Origin: Ectopseudomonas guguanensis
GTDB taxonomy: Bacteria > Pseudomonadota > Gammaproteobacteria > Pseudomonadales > Pseudomonadaceae
Length of the DNA stretch: 64,000 nucleotides
Assembly: GCF_900104265.1 (NCBI RefSeq)
Contig: NZ_FNJJ01000011.1
Location: 121,867 to 185,866, forward strand
Direction of reading: 5' to 3'
Shown here: positions 33,662 to 43,260 of the stretch, one piece after another
Numbering within the stretch: position 1 is the first letter of the stretch
How the letters are laid out: each line of letters begins with the position of its first letter
Made by a program: the position numbers and the translations under genes
Notes under the pieces: model-generated
The model's database searches: none
The model's input: the letters and a program-made list of their open reading frames with translations, nothing else
Told to the model about the DNA's origin: nothing

Positions 33662-36600
33662 ATGCACGCACTGATCGCTGCCGCACTCGACCGTAGCCGT
33701 ACCACCATCCTGGTCCTGCTGTTCCTGCTCTGCGGCGGGCTGGTGGCCTACATCGCCATGCCCAAGGAATCCAACCCGGACGTGGTCATTCCCATCATCT
33801 ATGTTTCGGTGACCCTCGAAGGCATCAGCCCCGAAGATGGCGAACGCTTGCTGGTGCGGCCGCTGGAGCAGGAGCTGCGAAGCCTCGAGGGCGTCAAGGA
33901 AATGCGCTCGGTCTCCAGCGAGGGCCACGCTTCGGTGACCCTGGAGTTCGATGCCGGCTTCGACGCCAAGGTGGCGCTGGCCGACGTGCGCGAAAAGGTC
34001 GACACCGCCCGCAGCAAGCTGCCGGAAGAAGCCGAGGAGCCGACCGTCAACGAGGTCAACGTGGCGCTGTTCCCGGTGCTGTCGGTGGGCCTGTCCGGGC
34101 CGATTGCCGAGACCGAGCTGGTGTACATCGCCAGGCGCCTGAAGGAGAACATCGAAGGCATCGCCGAGGTGCTCTCGGTGGAAATCGGCGGCGACCGCGA
34201 AGACCTGCTGGAAATCGTCGTCGACCCGCAGGTACTGGACAGCTACGGCATCGACTACAACGAGCTGTTCAACCTGGTCAGCCGCAACAACCGCCTGGTC
34301 GCTGCCGGCAGCCTGGATACCGGCGCCGGGCGCATGAGCATGAAGGTGCCAGGCGTCATCGAAGACCTCGAAGACGTGATGCGCATGCCGATCAAGGTGG
34401 TCGGCAACAGCGTGGTCACCTTCGCCGATGTCGCCACCATCCGCCGTACCTTCAAGGACCCCACCGGCTTCGCCCGCATCAACGGCCAGCCGGCCATCGT
34501 GCTGGAGGTGTCCAAACGCAGCGGCGCCAACATCATCGAGACCATCGATCAGGTCAAGGCGCTGATGGAGCAGGCCAGGCCCCTGCTACCGCCGGGCGTT
34601 GAAGTCAGCTACATCATGGACCAGTCGCAGGAGGTGCAGAACATGCTCGGCGACCTCCTCAACAACGTGCTGACCGCCATCGTCCTGGTGCTGATCCTGG
34701 TGGTGGCGAGCATGGGCATGCGCTCGGCGCTGCTGGTCGGCCTGACCATTCCCGGCGCCTTCCTGAGCGGCATCCTGCTGATCTGGATGCTCGGCTTCAC
34801 CCTCAATATCGTCGTACTGTTCAGCCTGATCCTGGTGGCCGGCATGCTGGTGGACGGCGCCATCGTCGTCTCCGAGCTGGCCGACCGCTACCTGCAGCAG
34901 GGCCAGAGCCCGCGCCAGGCCTGGGCCAACGCGGCCACGCGGATGGCCTGGCCGGTGATCGCCTCCACCGCCACCACATTGGTGGTGTTCCTGCCGCTGC
35001 TGTTCTGGCCCGGCGTGGTCGGTCAGTTCATGAAGTACCTGCCGGCCACCGTGATTCTCTGCCTGCTGGCCTCGCTGGCCATGGCGCTGGTATTCCTGCC
35101 GGTACTCGGCGCCGTCACCGGTGGCCGCGCACGCCCGCAGGCACCCAGCGCCAACCGCGCCGGCAACGCCTACCGCAACCTGCTGGCAACACTGCTCAAG
35201 CGCCCCGGCCTGACCCTGCTCGGCATGCTCGGGCTGATCGCGCTGATCTATGTCGGCTACGGGCGCTTCAACCATGGCGTGGAGTTCTTCCCCGACGTCG
35301 AGCCGGAAAGCGCACAGATCTGGCTGCGCGCCCGTGGCGACCTGTCGGTGCAGGAGAAGGACGCCCTGCTCCAGCAGGTGGAAAAGCAGGTGCTCGGCAT
35401 GCGCGGGGTCAAGGCGCTGTATGCGCGCTCCCTGGCCCAGCCGGAAGGCCAGCAAGGCCAACTCGGCGCCGACGTGATCGGCACATTGCAGTTCCAGTTC
35501 GTCGACTGGCACCAGCGTCGCCCGGCCAAGGACATCCTCGCCGACATGAGCCAGCGCACCGCCGGCATTCCCGGCGTGGTGCTGGAGTTCCGCAAGCAGG
35601 AACAGGGCCCCACCGACGGCAAGCCGGTGAAGCTGCAGATCAGCGCGCTGGATCCAGCACTGGGCGAGCAGTGGGTCGAGCGCATTCGCGGCGAGATGCA
35701 GAACCTCGGCGGCTTCGTCGACATCGAGGACGACCGCGCCCTGCCCGGTATCGAATGGCGCATCAAGGTCGACCGCGAGGCCGCCGCGCGCTTCGGCGCC
35801 GACGTGCTCAGCGTCGGCAACGCGGTGCAGATGATCACCAACGGCCTGAAGCTGGCCACCTACCGCCCCGAGGATGCCACCGATGAGGTGGACATCCGCG
35901 TGCGCCTGCCCGGCAACTGGCGCTCGCTCGATCAGCTCGGCCGCCTGACCCTCAATACGCCGGCCGGCCAGGTGCCGCTGAGCAACTTCGTCGACCTGCA
36001 GCCGGCGCCCAAGGTCGGCACCCTGCGCCGCGTCGACGGCGACCGCACCATCACCCTGCAGGCCGACCTGGCCGAAGGTGCGCGCCTGGACGAACGCCTC
36101 AAGGCACTGCGCGAAGCGCTCGGTGAGGTGCCGGCCGAGGTCAAGGTGAAGTTCGCCGGCGAAGATGCCGACCAGCGTGAAGCGGCCACCTTCCTGATGA
36201 CCGCCTTCGTCGTCGCCATCTTCCTCATGGCGATCATCCTGGTGACCCAGTTCAACAGCCTCTACCAGGCGGCGCTGGTGCTGTCGGCCATCGTCCTGTC
36301 CACCGCCGGAGTCTTGATGGGCCTGCTGGTCAACGGCCAGTCGTTCGGCATCGTCATGGTCGGCATGGGCCTGATCGCCCTGGCCGGTATCGTGGTGAAC
36401 AACAACATCATCCTGATCGACACCTACAACCAGCTGCGCCGCCAGGGCCTGGAGCCGCGCGAGGCGGCCCTGGAAACCGGCAGCCTGCGCTTGCGCCCGG
36501 TGCTGCTCACCGCGGTGACCACCATCCTCGGCCTGATGCCGATGGTACTCAGCATCAACGTCGACCTGGTCACGCCGAGCCTCGGCTTCGGCGCGCCCTC

Positions 36601-36817
36601 GACGCAGTGGTGGACCCAGCTGTCCAGCGCCATCGCCGGCGGGCTGGCCTTCGCTACCGTGCTGACCCTGCTGCTGACGCCCTGCCTGCTGGTGCTCGGC
36701 GCCCGCTTCGAGCGTCGTCCGCCGCCGCTGGAAACCTACGATACCGACCTGCTCGACCTGCCGGAGCACCTCATTGCCCCTCGGCCGGATAAAGCGCAGC
36801 TGCAGCGCACCGACTGA
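33662..36817 (+). CDS. RND-family efflux pump, inner-membrane transporter
   Basis: 1051 residues, the length of AcrB/MexB-type pumps. Twelve membrane helices in two halves with large periplasmic loops. The helix-4 region reads AGMLVDGAIVVSELADRY, and helix 10 has the family glycine/asparagine stretch (GLIALAGIVVNNNIILID). The substrate is unknown; divergence from MexB suggests the less-studied HAE-type pumps. Operon order is TetR, adaptor, pump. A strong hairpin lies 128 bp downstream. Confidence 0.93.
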   Translation: MHALIAAALDRSRTTILVLLFLLCGGLVAYIAMPKESNPDVVIPIIYVSVTLEGISPEDGERLLVRPLEQELRSLEGVKEMRSVSSEGHASVTLEFDAGFDAKVALADVREKVDTARSKLPEEAEEPTVNEVNVALFPVLSVGLSGPIAETELVYIARRLKENIEGIAEVLSVEIGGDREDLLEIVVDPQVLDSYGIDYNELFNLVSRNNRLVAAGSLDTGAGRMSMKVPGVIEDLEDVMRMPIKVVGNSVVTFADVATIRRTFKDPTGFARINGQPAIVLEVSKRSGANIIETIDQVKALMEQARPLLPPGVEVSYIMDQSQEVQNMLGDLLNNVLTAIVLVLILVVASMGMRSALLVGLTIPGAFLSGILLIWMLGFTLNIVVLFSLILVAGMLVDGAIVVSELADRYLQQGQSPRQAWANAATRMAWPVIASTATTLVVFLPLLFWPGVVGQFMKYLPATVILCLLASLAMALVFLPVLGAVTGGRARPQAPSANRAGNAYRNLLATLLKRPGLTLLGMLGLIALIYVGYGRFNHGVEFFPDVEPESAQIWLRARGDLSVQEKDALLQQVEKQVLGMRGVKALYARSLAQPEGQQGQLGADVIGTLQFQFVDWHQRRPAKDILADMSQRTAGIPGVVLEFRKQEQGPTDGKPVKLQISALDPALGEQWVERIRGEMQNLGGFVDIEDDRALPGIEWRIKVDREAAARFGADVLSVGNAVQMITNGLKLATYRPEDATDEVDIRVRLPGNWRSLDQLGRLTLNTPAGQVPLSNFVDLQPAPKVGTLRRVDGDRTITLQADLAEGARLDERLKALREALGEVPAEVKVKFAGEDADQREAATFLMTAFVVAIFLMAIILVTQFNSLYQAALVLSAIVLSTAGVLMGLLVNGQSFGIVMVGMGLIALAGIVVNNNIILIDTYNQLRRQGLEPREAALETGSLRLRPVLLTAVTTILGLMPMVLSINVDLVTPSLGFGAPSTQWWTQLSSAIAGGLAFATVLTLLLTPCLLVLGARFERRPPPLETYDTDLLDLPEHLIAPRPDKAQLQRTD

Positions 36818-36945
36818 TGCACAGGCCACACCCGCGCCAGCGGATATGAACCCTGGCGCCAGCGTCTGGCCGCTCAGCCGTGACGGTCCAGGGCGGTGCA
36901 GGTGGTGCCTTCAACGAACCAGGCGCGCAATGCGACCTGCAGAAA

Positions 36946-36976
36946 CGACAAAGCCCTCTCCTGGAGGGCTTTGTCG
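36946..36976 (+). terminator. Terminator after the RND operon
   Basis: 13-bp perfect stem CGACAAAGCCCTC / GAGGGCTTTGTCG with a 5-nt loop. No strong T-run follows, but the stem is typical of Pseudomonas operon ends. Confidence 0.65.
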
Positions 36977-37018
36977 CTTCCGAGCGCATGCCTGCGCCCG
37001 AAGGGAATGGGATACCGA

Positions 37019-37069
37019 GCTAACGAAGTGTATGGGGTCGGCGTCCTGCCTGTTGGCCACTTCGTTAGC
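37019..37069. repeat. Inverted repeat, 12-bp arms
   Basis: GCTAACGAAGTG (37019-37030) and CACTTCGTTAGC (37058-37069) are perfect complements, 27 nt apart, in the gene-free stretch upstream of the alg operon. Possible regulatory dyad or small mobile remnant. Confidence 0.5.
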
Positions 37070-37658
37070 CCGGTGACTGGAGATTAATCCAGGCAATGGC
37101 ATTGTGCCAAGCGCGCATTACATTGACGTGAATCACAGTTTTGAAAAGACCTTGAACTTCTCGCAAATCTGGCAAGTCACATCGTGGGTCAAATGCTAGC
37201 GAATTAACAGCATCAACTAATGGCAATGTAATAGTTACGATAATGGCAAATTAGCAGCATCTTTCTCGAATACCTTGAAACTCCTGCACGGAATTCATGC
37301 ACAACTTCCGAGCAAGGCGCCGCCTGGGTGCCATAGAAGTAAGCAGAATGCGCAATATTTTTCTGACGCCATAAAAATAGCGCGAAAAGCGACAACTATT
37401 TTTTGGCGCCTAAAAAATATCGAAACTTAAGTTATTGTTTTTATTGATAAAAAAATTAGCAAAAGAAATTCATCAAGAAGCACGAACTTTTGGTTCACGT
37501 TTTGCTTGAAATACAAAAACAGCCAACTTAGTATCCGCGCCAATTGAGTGCAGCCGATTCGATTGCAGTAACGATTACGCAATCTTTAGAGCGTACTTAA
37601 TGAACACGGATGTTGGTCAGTCCAAACCGACCGACTCAACTATATGAGAGAGGGACCT
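37070..37658. other. Long AT-rich leader upstream of algD
   Basis: About 590 bp without a gene, clearly richer in A and T than its surroundings, especially 37180-37460. It holds an AlgU-like promoter near its 3' end and room for distant activator sites, like the long regulated algD promoter of P. aeruginosa. I see no convincing small ORF or riboswitch in it. Confidence 0.6.
37484..37511 (+). promoter_or_regulatory. AlgU (sigma-22/RpoE-like) promoter of the alg operon
   Basis: GAACTT (37484-37489), a 16-nt spacer and TTGAAA (37506-37511) compare well with the known algD promoter pattern GAACTT-N16-TCCAAA. This would give a leader of about 140 nt. A weaker second candidate (GAACTT near 37153 with TCACA 17 nt later) lies farther upstream. 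Confidence 0.5.
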
Positions 37659-38969
37659 ATGCGAATCACCATCTTTGGATTGGGTTATGTGGGCGCCGTG
37701 TGCGCCGGTTGCTTGTCGGCTCGTGGCCATGAGGTCATCGGCGTCGACGTGTCGCAAACCAAGATCGACCTGATCAACCAGGGCAAATCCCCCATCGTCG
37801 AACCCGGCCTCGCCGAACTGCTCGAAGCCGGCGTCAAATCCGGCCGGCTGCGCGGCACCACCGATGTGGCGGCAGCCGTTCTGGCCAGCGAGCTGTCCTT
37901 CATTGCCGTCGGCACGCCGAGCAAGCGCAATGGCGACCTCGATCTCGGCTACATGGAATCGGTGTGCAAGCAGATCGGTGCCGCCCTGCGCGACAAGCAG
38001 GAGCGCCACACCGTGGTGGTGCGCAGCACCGTGCTGCCCGGCACCGTGAAGAACGTGGTGATTCCGCTGATCGAAGCGGCATCGGGCAAGAAGGCCGGCG
38101 TCGATTTCGGCGTGGCCACCAACCCCGAATTCTTGCGCGAAAGCACCGCGATCAAGGACTACGACTTCCCGGCCATGACCGTGATCGGGGAACTGGATCA
38201 ACAGTCCGGCGACCTGTTGCAGGAGCTGTACAGCGAACTGGACGCGCCGATCATCCGCAAGTCCATCGAAGTGGCGGAGATGATCAAGTACACCTGCAAC
38301 GTCTGGCACGCGGCCAAGGTCACCTTCGCCAACGAGATCGGCAACATCGCCAAGGCAGCCGGTGTCGATGGCCGCGAGGTGATGGACGTGGTCTGCCAGG
38401 ACCACAAGCTCAACCTCTCCAAGTACTACATGAAGCCCGGCTTCGCCTTCGGCGGTTCCTGCCTGCCCAAGGACGTGCGTGCCCTCTCCTACCGTGCCGG
38501 CAGCCTGGATGTGGAAGCGCCGCTGATCAGCTCGCTGATGCGCAGCAACGCCGCCCAGGTGAAGAAAGCCTTCGACATCGTCACCAACTACGACAAGCGC
38601 CGCATCGGCCTGCTGGGTCTGAGCTTCAAGGCCGGCACCGACGACCTGCGTGAGAGCCCGTTGGTGGAGCTGGCCGAAATGCTGATCGGCAAGGGCTACG
38701 AACTGCGCATTTTCGACAGCAACGTCGAGTACGCCCGTGTTTTCGGTGCCAACAAGGAATACATCGAGTCGAAGATCCCTCACGTTTCCTCGCTGCTGTG
38801 CAAGGAGCTCGACGAGGTGGTCGCGCAATCCGATGTCCTGATCATCGGCAACGGCGAACGGCGCTTCGCCGAAGTCATGGAAAGCGTTGGCGAAGACAAG
38901 CAGATCGTCGACCTGGTGGGGTTCATGGCGCATCCCACCCAGGCCAATCGGGAAGGTATCTGCTGGTAG
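37659..38969 (+). CDS. algD: GDP-mannose 6-dehydrogenase
   Basis: 436 residues, the same length as P. aeruginosa AlgD. It oxidises GDP-mannose to GDP-mannuronate, the committed step of alginate synthesis, in the cytoplasm. Rossmann motif GLGYVGAVCAGCLSARGHEV at the N-terminus, catalytic cysteine in FGGSCLPKD, and a UDPGDH-type C-terminal domain (GLSFKAGTDDLRESPLV). ATG 37659 has AGAGAGG upstream; the frame is open five codons more. First gene of a long operon preceded by an AlgU-like promoter. Confidence 0.96.
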   Translation: MRITIFGLGYVGAVCAGCLSARGHEVIGVDVSQTKIDLINQGKSPIVEPGLAELLEAGVKSGRLRGTTDVAAAVLASELSFIAVGTPSKRNGDLDLGYMESVCKQIGAALRDKQERHTVVVRSTVLPGTVKNVVIPLIEAASGKKAGVDFGVATNPEFLRESTAIKDYDFPAMTVIGELDQQSGDLLQELYSELDAPIIRKSIEVAEMIKYTCNVWHAAKVTFANEIGNIAKAAGVDGREVMDVVCQDHKLNLSKYYMKPGFAFGGSCLPKDVRALSYRAGSLDVEAPLISSLMRSNAAQVKKAFDIVTNYDKRRIGLLGLSFKAGTDDLRESPLVELAEMLIGKGYELRIFDSNVEYARVFGANKEYIESKIPHVSSLLCKELDEVVAQSDVLIIGNGERRFAEVMESVGEDKQIVDLVGFMAHPTQANREGICW

Positions 38970-39084
38970 CAAACAACTAACAAAAAACAGAGGCGGCACC
39001 GGTCGAGTGCCGCTCGGTTGGTTATGGCGTGTCGCCAGTTCACTGCCCATACGATCCGAATCGATGTTTACAAGGAGAGACAGC

Positions 39085-40509
39085 ATGATTCCTCTGATTT
39101 TGTCCGGCGGCAGCGGTTCCAGGCTCTGGCCGCTCTCGCGCAAGCAGTATCCCAAGCAGTTCCTCGCCCTCACCGGCAACCAGACCCTGTTCCAGCAGAC
39201 GCTCGGCCGCCTGGCCATCGAGGGCATCGAAAAACCCATCGTGGTGTGCAACGAGGAACATCGTTTCATCGTCAACGAGCAACTCGCCGCCATCGGCGGC
39301 GAGGCGCAGACCATCCTGCTGGAGCCGTTCGGTCGCAACACCGCACCGGCCGTGGCCATCGCCGCCATGCACCTGCTCGCCAGCGGGCGCGACGAGCTGC
39401 TGCTGGTCCTGCCGGCCGATCACGTGATCGAAGACATGCAGGTGTTCCACAGCGCGCTGGGCGTGGCACGCAAGGCCGCCGAGCAGGGCGAGATGGTGCT
39501 GTTCGGCGTGCCTGCCGAGCGCCCGGAAACCGGCTACGGCTATATCAGGACCGGCGCCCGCGCCGGGCTGCCTGGCGGCGTTCTGGCAGTGCAGCAGTTC
39601 GTCGAGAAACCCGACCTGGCCACCGCCAGCGAGTTCGTGGCGCAAGGCGGCTATGTCTGGAACAGCGGCATGTTCCTGTTCCGCTGCAGCCGCTACCTGG
39701 AAGAGCTGCAACGGCACGACCCGGACATCTACGACACCTGCCAGCTGGCGCTGAGCCGCAGCAAGGGCGACCTGCAATTCATCCGTATCGACCCCAGCGC
39801 CTTCGCCTGCTGCCCGGACAACTCCATCGACTACGCGGTGATGGAAAAGACCGATCGCGCCTGCGTGGTACCGCTCGCCGCCGGCTGGAACGACGTCGGC
39901 TCCTGGTCCGCGCTGTGGGACGTTCAGGACAAGGACGACCAGGGCAATTGCCGCTCCGGCGACGTGATGATCCATGACAGCCAGGACTGCCTGGCCCACA
40001 GCGAGAATAAGCTGGTGACCCTGGTCGGGCTGAAGGACGTGGTGGTGGTCGAGACCAAGGACGCCGTGATGGTCGCCCACAAGGACCGCGTGCAGGACGT
40101 CAAGCACGTGGTCAACACCCTCAACCGCGAGGGCCGCGTCGAGGCGCACAACCACTGCCAGGTCTACCGGCCATGGGGCAGCTACGACTCCATCGACAGT
40201 GGCAGCCGCTTCCAGGTCAAGCGCATCGTGGTCAAGCCGGGCGCCAGCCTGTCGCTGCAGAAGCACCACCACCGCGCCGAGCACTGGATCGTGGTCTCCG
40301 GCACGGCCCGGGTGACCTGTGACGACAAGTCTTTCCTGCTCTGGGAGAACCAGTCGACCTACATCCCCATCGCCGCCGTCCACCGCCTGGCCAACCCCGG
40401 CAAGATCCCGCTGGAGATCATCGAGGTCCAGTCCGGCAGCTACCTGGGCGAGGACGACATCGAGCGCTTCGAGGATGTCTACGGTCGCACCGACGCCACG
40501 GTCAGCTGA
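39085..40509 (+). CDS. algA: Mannose-1-phosphate guanylyltransferase / mannose-6-phosphate isomerase
   Basis: 474 residues, bifunctional. N-terminal nucleotidyltransferase motif LSGGSGSRLWPLSR (residues 7-19) and FVEKPD. C-terminal cupin-type isomerase has LQKHHHRAEHW (about 391-402) with the metal-binding His residues. It makes mannose-6-P from fructose-6-P and then GDP-mannose, feeding AlgD. ATG 39085 follows AAGGAGAG. In the usual alginate operon algA is the last gene; here it is second, directly after algD with a gap of 115 bp. Confidence 0.95.
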   Translation: MIPLILSGGSGSRLWPLSRKQYPKQFLALTGNQTLFQQTLGRLAIEGIEKPIVVCNEEHRFIVNEQLAAIGGEAQTILLEPFGRNTAPAVAIAAMHLLASGRDELLLVLPADHVIEDMQVFHSALGVARKAAEQGEMVLFGVPAERPETGYGYIRTGARAGLPGGVLAVQQFVEKPDLATASEFVAQGGYVWNSGMFLFRCSRYLEELQRHDPDIYDTCQLALSRSKGDLQFIRIDPSAFACCPDNSIDYAVMEKTDRACVVPLAAGWNDVGSWSALWDVQDKDDQGNCRSGDVMIHDSQDCLAHSENKLVTLVGLKDVVVVETKDAVMVAHKDRVQDVKHVVNTLNREGRVEAHNHCQVYRPWGSYDSIDSGSRFQVKRIVVKPGASLSLQKHHHRAEHWIVVSGTARVTCDDKSFLLWENQSTYIPIAAVHRLANPGKIPLEIIEVQSGSYLGEDDIERFEDVYGRTDATVS

Positions 40510-40562
40510 CGGCCTGCAGCGCCACCCCCCTGACGTTCGTACACGGCTTCACTGGAGGAAGC

Positions 40563-40577
40563 ATGTCACATGCCTAG
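40563..40577 (+). other. Four-codon leader ORF overlapping the alg8 start
   Basis: ATG TCA CAT GCC TAG begins 4 nt after GGAGG (40554-40558), and its stop lies past the alg8 ATG (40570). The alg8 ATG itself is 11 nt from the GGAGG, farther than usual. Translation of alg8 could therefore be tuned by termination and re-initiation. Inference only. Confidence 0.35.
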
Positions 40578-42090
40578 GTTATTCACGTGGGTCGAAACCT
40601 CACCCGGTTTCGGCAAGCTGTGCGGTTGGCTGTGCCTGATCGCCTTGATCGCCCTTGCCTCGGAAGCGGTCGACCCGAGCTACCTCGACCCGTCGCATCA
40701 GAAATTCATTTTCCTGATCGGCGCGCTGGGCATGTGGCGTTACGGCAACGCCGCCATGCACTACCTGCGCGGCATGTACTTCCTGCACTGGCGTTTCCCG
40801 CAGATGCGCAAGGCGGTCGAGCGCATGGGGGCTGCGGCGCTGCCCGAGCACATGTTCATGGTGGTCACCAGCTTCCGCATCCCGACCCACACCACCTTCA
40901 AGGTGTACCAGTCGGTGTTCCAGGAAGTGCAGCGCATGCCGGTGCCCTGCACCGTCATCGCCTCGATCGTGGAGAAAGGCGACGAGAACTTCATCAAGGA
41001 CATCATGCGTCAGGAGGTCCGTGATCGCGACGACATCAAGCTGATCATCGTGCGCGCCCGCGGCACCGGCAAACGCGACGGCCTGGCGCATGCCTTCCGC
41101 GCATTGTCGCGGCAGATGCCGCTGGAAAATGCCGTGGTGGGCGTGGTCGATGGCGACACCATGATGCTGCCCGGCTGCGTCGAACGCGCCGTCAGCATGT
41201 TCGCCTACCTGCCCAGCGTCGGCGGCATCACCACCAACGAGTTCTGCGAGGTGGAAGGCAGCAAGCTGATGCAGGAGTGGCACACCATGCGCTTCGTCCA
41301 GCGGCACATCAACATGTGCTCGATGGCACTGAGCAAACGCGTGCTGACCATGACCGGGCGCCTGTCGTTCTTCCGCGCCAGCGTGATGACCAACCCGGAA
41401 TTCATCAAGGATGTGGAAGCCGACTTCCTCGATCACTGGCGGCTGGGGCGCTTCCAGTTCCTCACCGGTGACGACAAGTCGTCCTGGTTCAGCCTGATGC
41501 GCGCCGGCTGGGACACCTTCTACGTGCCCGACAGCCACACCCTGACGGTGGAGCATCCACCAGACAACAGCTTCCTGCGCGCGACCCGGCAACTGATGTA
41601 CCGCTGGTATGGCAACTCGCTGCGGCAGAACTTCCGCGCCACCCGGCTGCTGGGCTTCGGGCGCCTGGGCCTGTTCACCATGTACGTGCTGTACGACCAG
41701 CGCGTGTCCATGTGGACCTGCCTGATGGGCCTGAGCGCCTCGGTGGTGGCCGGCCTGCTGTTCGGCATCCAGTACCTGCTGCTGTACCTGTTCTGGGTGC
41801 TGTTGTCGCGCACGCTGGTAACGCTGTTGTTCTTCTTCGCCAAGCACCCGGTGCATCCGATGTACCCCTTCGTTCTGTATTACAACCAGATCGTCGGCTC
41901 GGTGATGAAGGTTTACACCATGTTCCACATGGATCAGCAGAGCTGGACCCGGCAAAAGACCACGCTCAGCAATGGCAGCGTCAGCTTCGATGCGGCCCTT
42001 AACCGATGGACGTCGAAGACGATGCTGTTGTCCTCCATCGCCATCTTCTTCGGGGTCATTTCGGTCCTGCTAGAACTCACGCAACCTTAA
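40570..42090 (+). CDS. alg8: Alginate polymerase, glycosyltransferase family 2
   Basis: 506 residues. Inner-membrane processive glycosyltransferase that polymerises GDP-mannuronate together with Alg44. Membrane segments lie at the N-terminus (about 18-60) and near the C-terminus (about 370-500). The GT2 catalytic core has KRDGLAHAF, VVDGDTMML and EADFLDHW ... FLTGDDKSSW, followed by QLMYRWYGNSLR. The identity is supported by neighbours algA and alg44. The ATG at 40570 overlaps a four-codon ORF that has the better-placed ribosome-binding site. Confidence 0.93.
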   Translation: MPRLFTWVETSPGFGKLCGWLCLIALIALASEAVDPSYLDPSHQKFIFLIGALGMWRYGNAAMHYLRGMYFLHWRFPQMRKAVERMGAAALPEHMFMVVTSFRIPTHTTFKVYQSVFQEVQRMPVPCTVIASIVEKGDENFIKDIMRQEVRDRDDIKLIIVRARGTGKRDGLAHAFRALSRQMPLENAVVGVVDGDTMMLPGCVERAVSMFAYLPSVGGITTNEFCEVEGSKLMQEWHTMRFVQRHINMCSMALSKRVLTMTGRLSFFRASVMTNPEFIKDVEADFLDHWRLGRFQFLTGDDKSSWFSLMRAGWDTFYVPDSHTLTVEHPPDNSFLRATRQLMYRWYGNSLRQNFRATRLLGFGRLGLFTMYVLYDQRVSMWTCLMGLSASVVAGLLFGIQYLLLYLFWVLLSRTLVTLLFFFAKHPVHPMYPFVLYYNQIVGSVMKVYTMFHMDQQSWTRQKTTLSNGSVSFDAALNRWTSKTMLLSSIAIFFGVISVLLELTQP

Positions 42091-42107
42091 GTAAAGGCGC
42101 GAATGCT

Positions 42108-43253
42108 ATGAGTAGCACCACTGTCTTACCTGTAAACGTTGTTCACGAAGCGATCGACGAGCGCCAGTTCGTCCGCGCCAAGATTCCCGCCCGCATCACC
42201 CTGGACGGCCACGGCCTCAAGGGCGTGGAGTGCGAGATCCTGGACATTTCCCTGGGCGGCATCGGCCTGTCCCTGGAGCAGCCGCTGAAACTCGGCAGCC
42301 TGCTCCACGGCTCGATCAAGCTCAAGCTCAACACCGTCGACCTGCACATCGACACCAAGCTGAAGATCGTCTCCCAGCGCGGCCATGAAGTAGGCGCCGA
42401 GTTCGTCGAGCTCGATCGGCAGAAGCGCGACATCCTGCGCTACATCATCTCGGCCTACATGTCCGGCGACATCGCCGACATCAACGGCCTGTTCAACGTG
42501 ATGCAGCGCGAGAACTACATCAAGGAGCGCAAGACCAAGCACGCCAGCTCGCGCACGCCCACCGAACGCCTGAAGGCGGCGCTGGGTTCGATGCTGTTCC
42601 TCGGCGCTGGCCTGGCGGCGCTGAGCCTGATCGTCTACAAGAGCTACCTGCTGTTCTTCCACATGACGGCCGCCCAGGCGGTGGTCAGCGCCGAGGCCTA
42701 CGTGCTCAGCATGCCGGAGAACGGCAACCTCACCTACCTGATCGGCCCCGAGCAGACCAGCGTGAGCACCGGCCAGCCGCTGGCCAGCGTGTCCACGCAG
42801 CTGGCCAGCAGCCTCACCAGCCCGTCCGACATCGCCGCCCTGGCCAACCTGTCCGAGCAGGATGCCGCCGCCCTGCTCGGCCGCGTCACCGTGGAAACGG
42901 TGATCGCCAGCCCCTGCGACTGCAGCCTGTACTTCCCCCGCCCGCGCATGGACGGCTTCGCCTACAAGCAGGAGCAACTGATGCATCTGCTGCCGCAGGA
43001 GCAGCCGCTGCACGTCAAGGCCAGCGTACCCTTCGATCGCATGGACAAGATCGAGCGCGTGCGTGCGGTCGAGATGCGCGTGCTGGGCAGCGACGACATC
43101 TACGCCGGCGAGATCGTCGGCAGCCGCGTCGACGACCAGCGCCAGATGGTCGAGCTGACCATCAAGCCGGAGCAGGAGTTGCCGCGCAGCGCCTACCAGT
43201 TGCCCACTGCCGTCGACTTCAAACTCGGCCTGCCCCTGCGCTGGACGTTCTGA
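42108..43253 (+). CDS. alg44: Alginate co-polymerase with c-di-GMP-binding PilZ domain
   Basis: 381 residues. N-terminal cytoplasmic PilZ domain with both c-di-GMP motifs: RxxxR (R19, R23) and DxSxxG (D46, S48, G51). One membrane helix follows at about 160-185 (LGSMLFLGAGLAALSLIVYKSYLLFF), then a periplasmic part resembling membrane-fusion proteins. In alginate systems this protein makes polymer synthesis depend on c-di-GMP. The intact motifs suggest that control is kept here. ATG 42108, 17 bp after alg8. Confidence 0.93.
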   Translation: MSSTTVLPVNVVHEAIDERQFVRAKIPARITLDGHGLKGVECEILDISLGGIGLSLEQPLKLGSLLHGSIKLKLNTVDLHIDTKLKIVSQRGHEVGAEFVELDRQKRDILRYIISAYMSGDIADINGLFNVMQRENYIKERKTKHASSRTPTERLKAALGSMLFLGAGLAALSLIVYKSYLLFFHMTAAQAVVSAEAYVLSMPENGNLTYLIGPEQTSVSTGQPLASVSTQLASSLTSPSDIAALANLSEQDAAALLGRVTVETVIASPCDCSLYFPRPRMDGFAYKQEQLMHLLPQEQPLHVKASVPFDRMDKIERVRAVEMRVLGSDDIYAGEIVGSRVDDQRQMVELTIKPEQELPRSAYQLPTAVDFKLGLPLRWTF

Positions 43254-43260
43254 GGTCGCC

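Noticed and set aside
34586..36829. 747-codon open frame antisense to the RND pump
   Set aside because: His/Gln/Asp-rich shadow of the pump gene with no recognisable domain.
38887..39084. N-terminal extension of AlgA overlapping algD
   Set aside because: Family similarity begins at MIPLILSGGSGSR with AAGGAGAG upstream; the extension overlaps the algD coding end in another frame.
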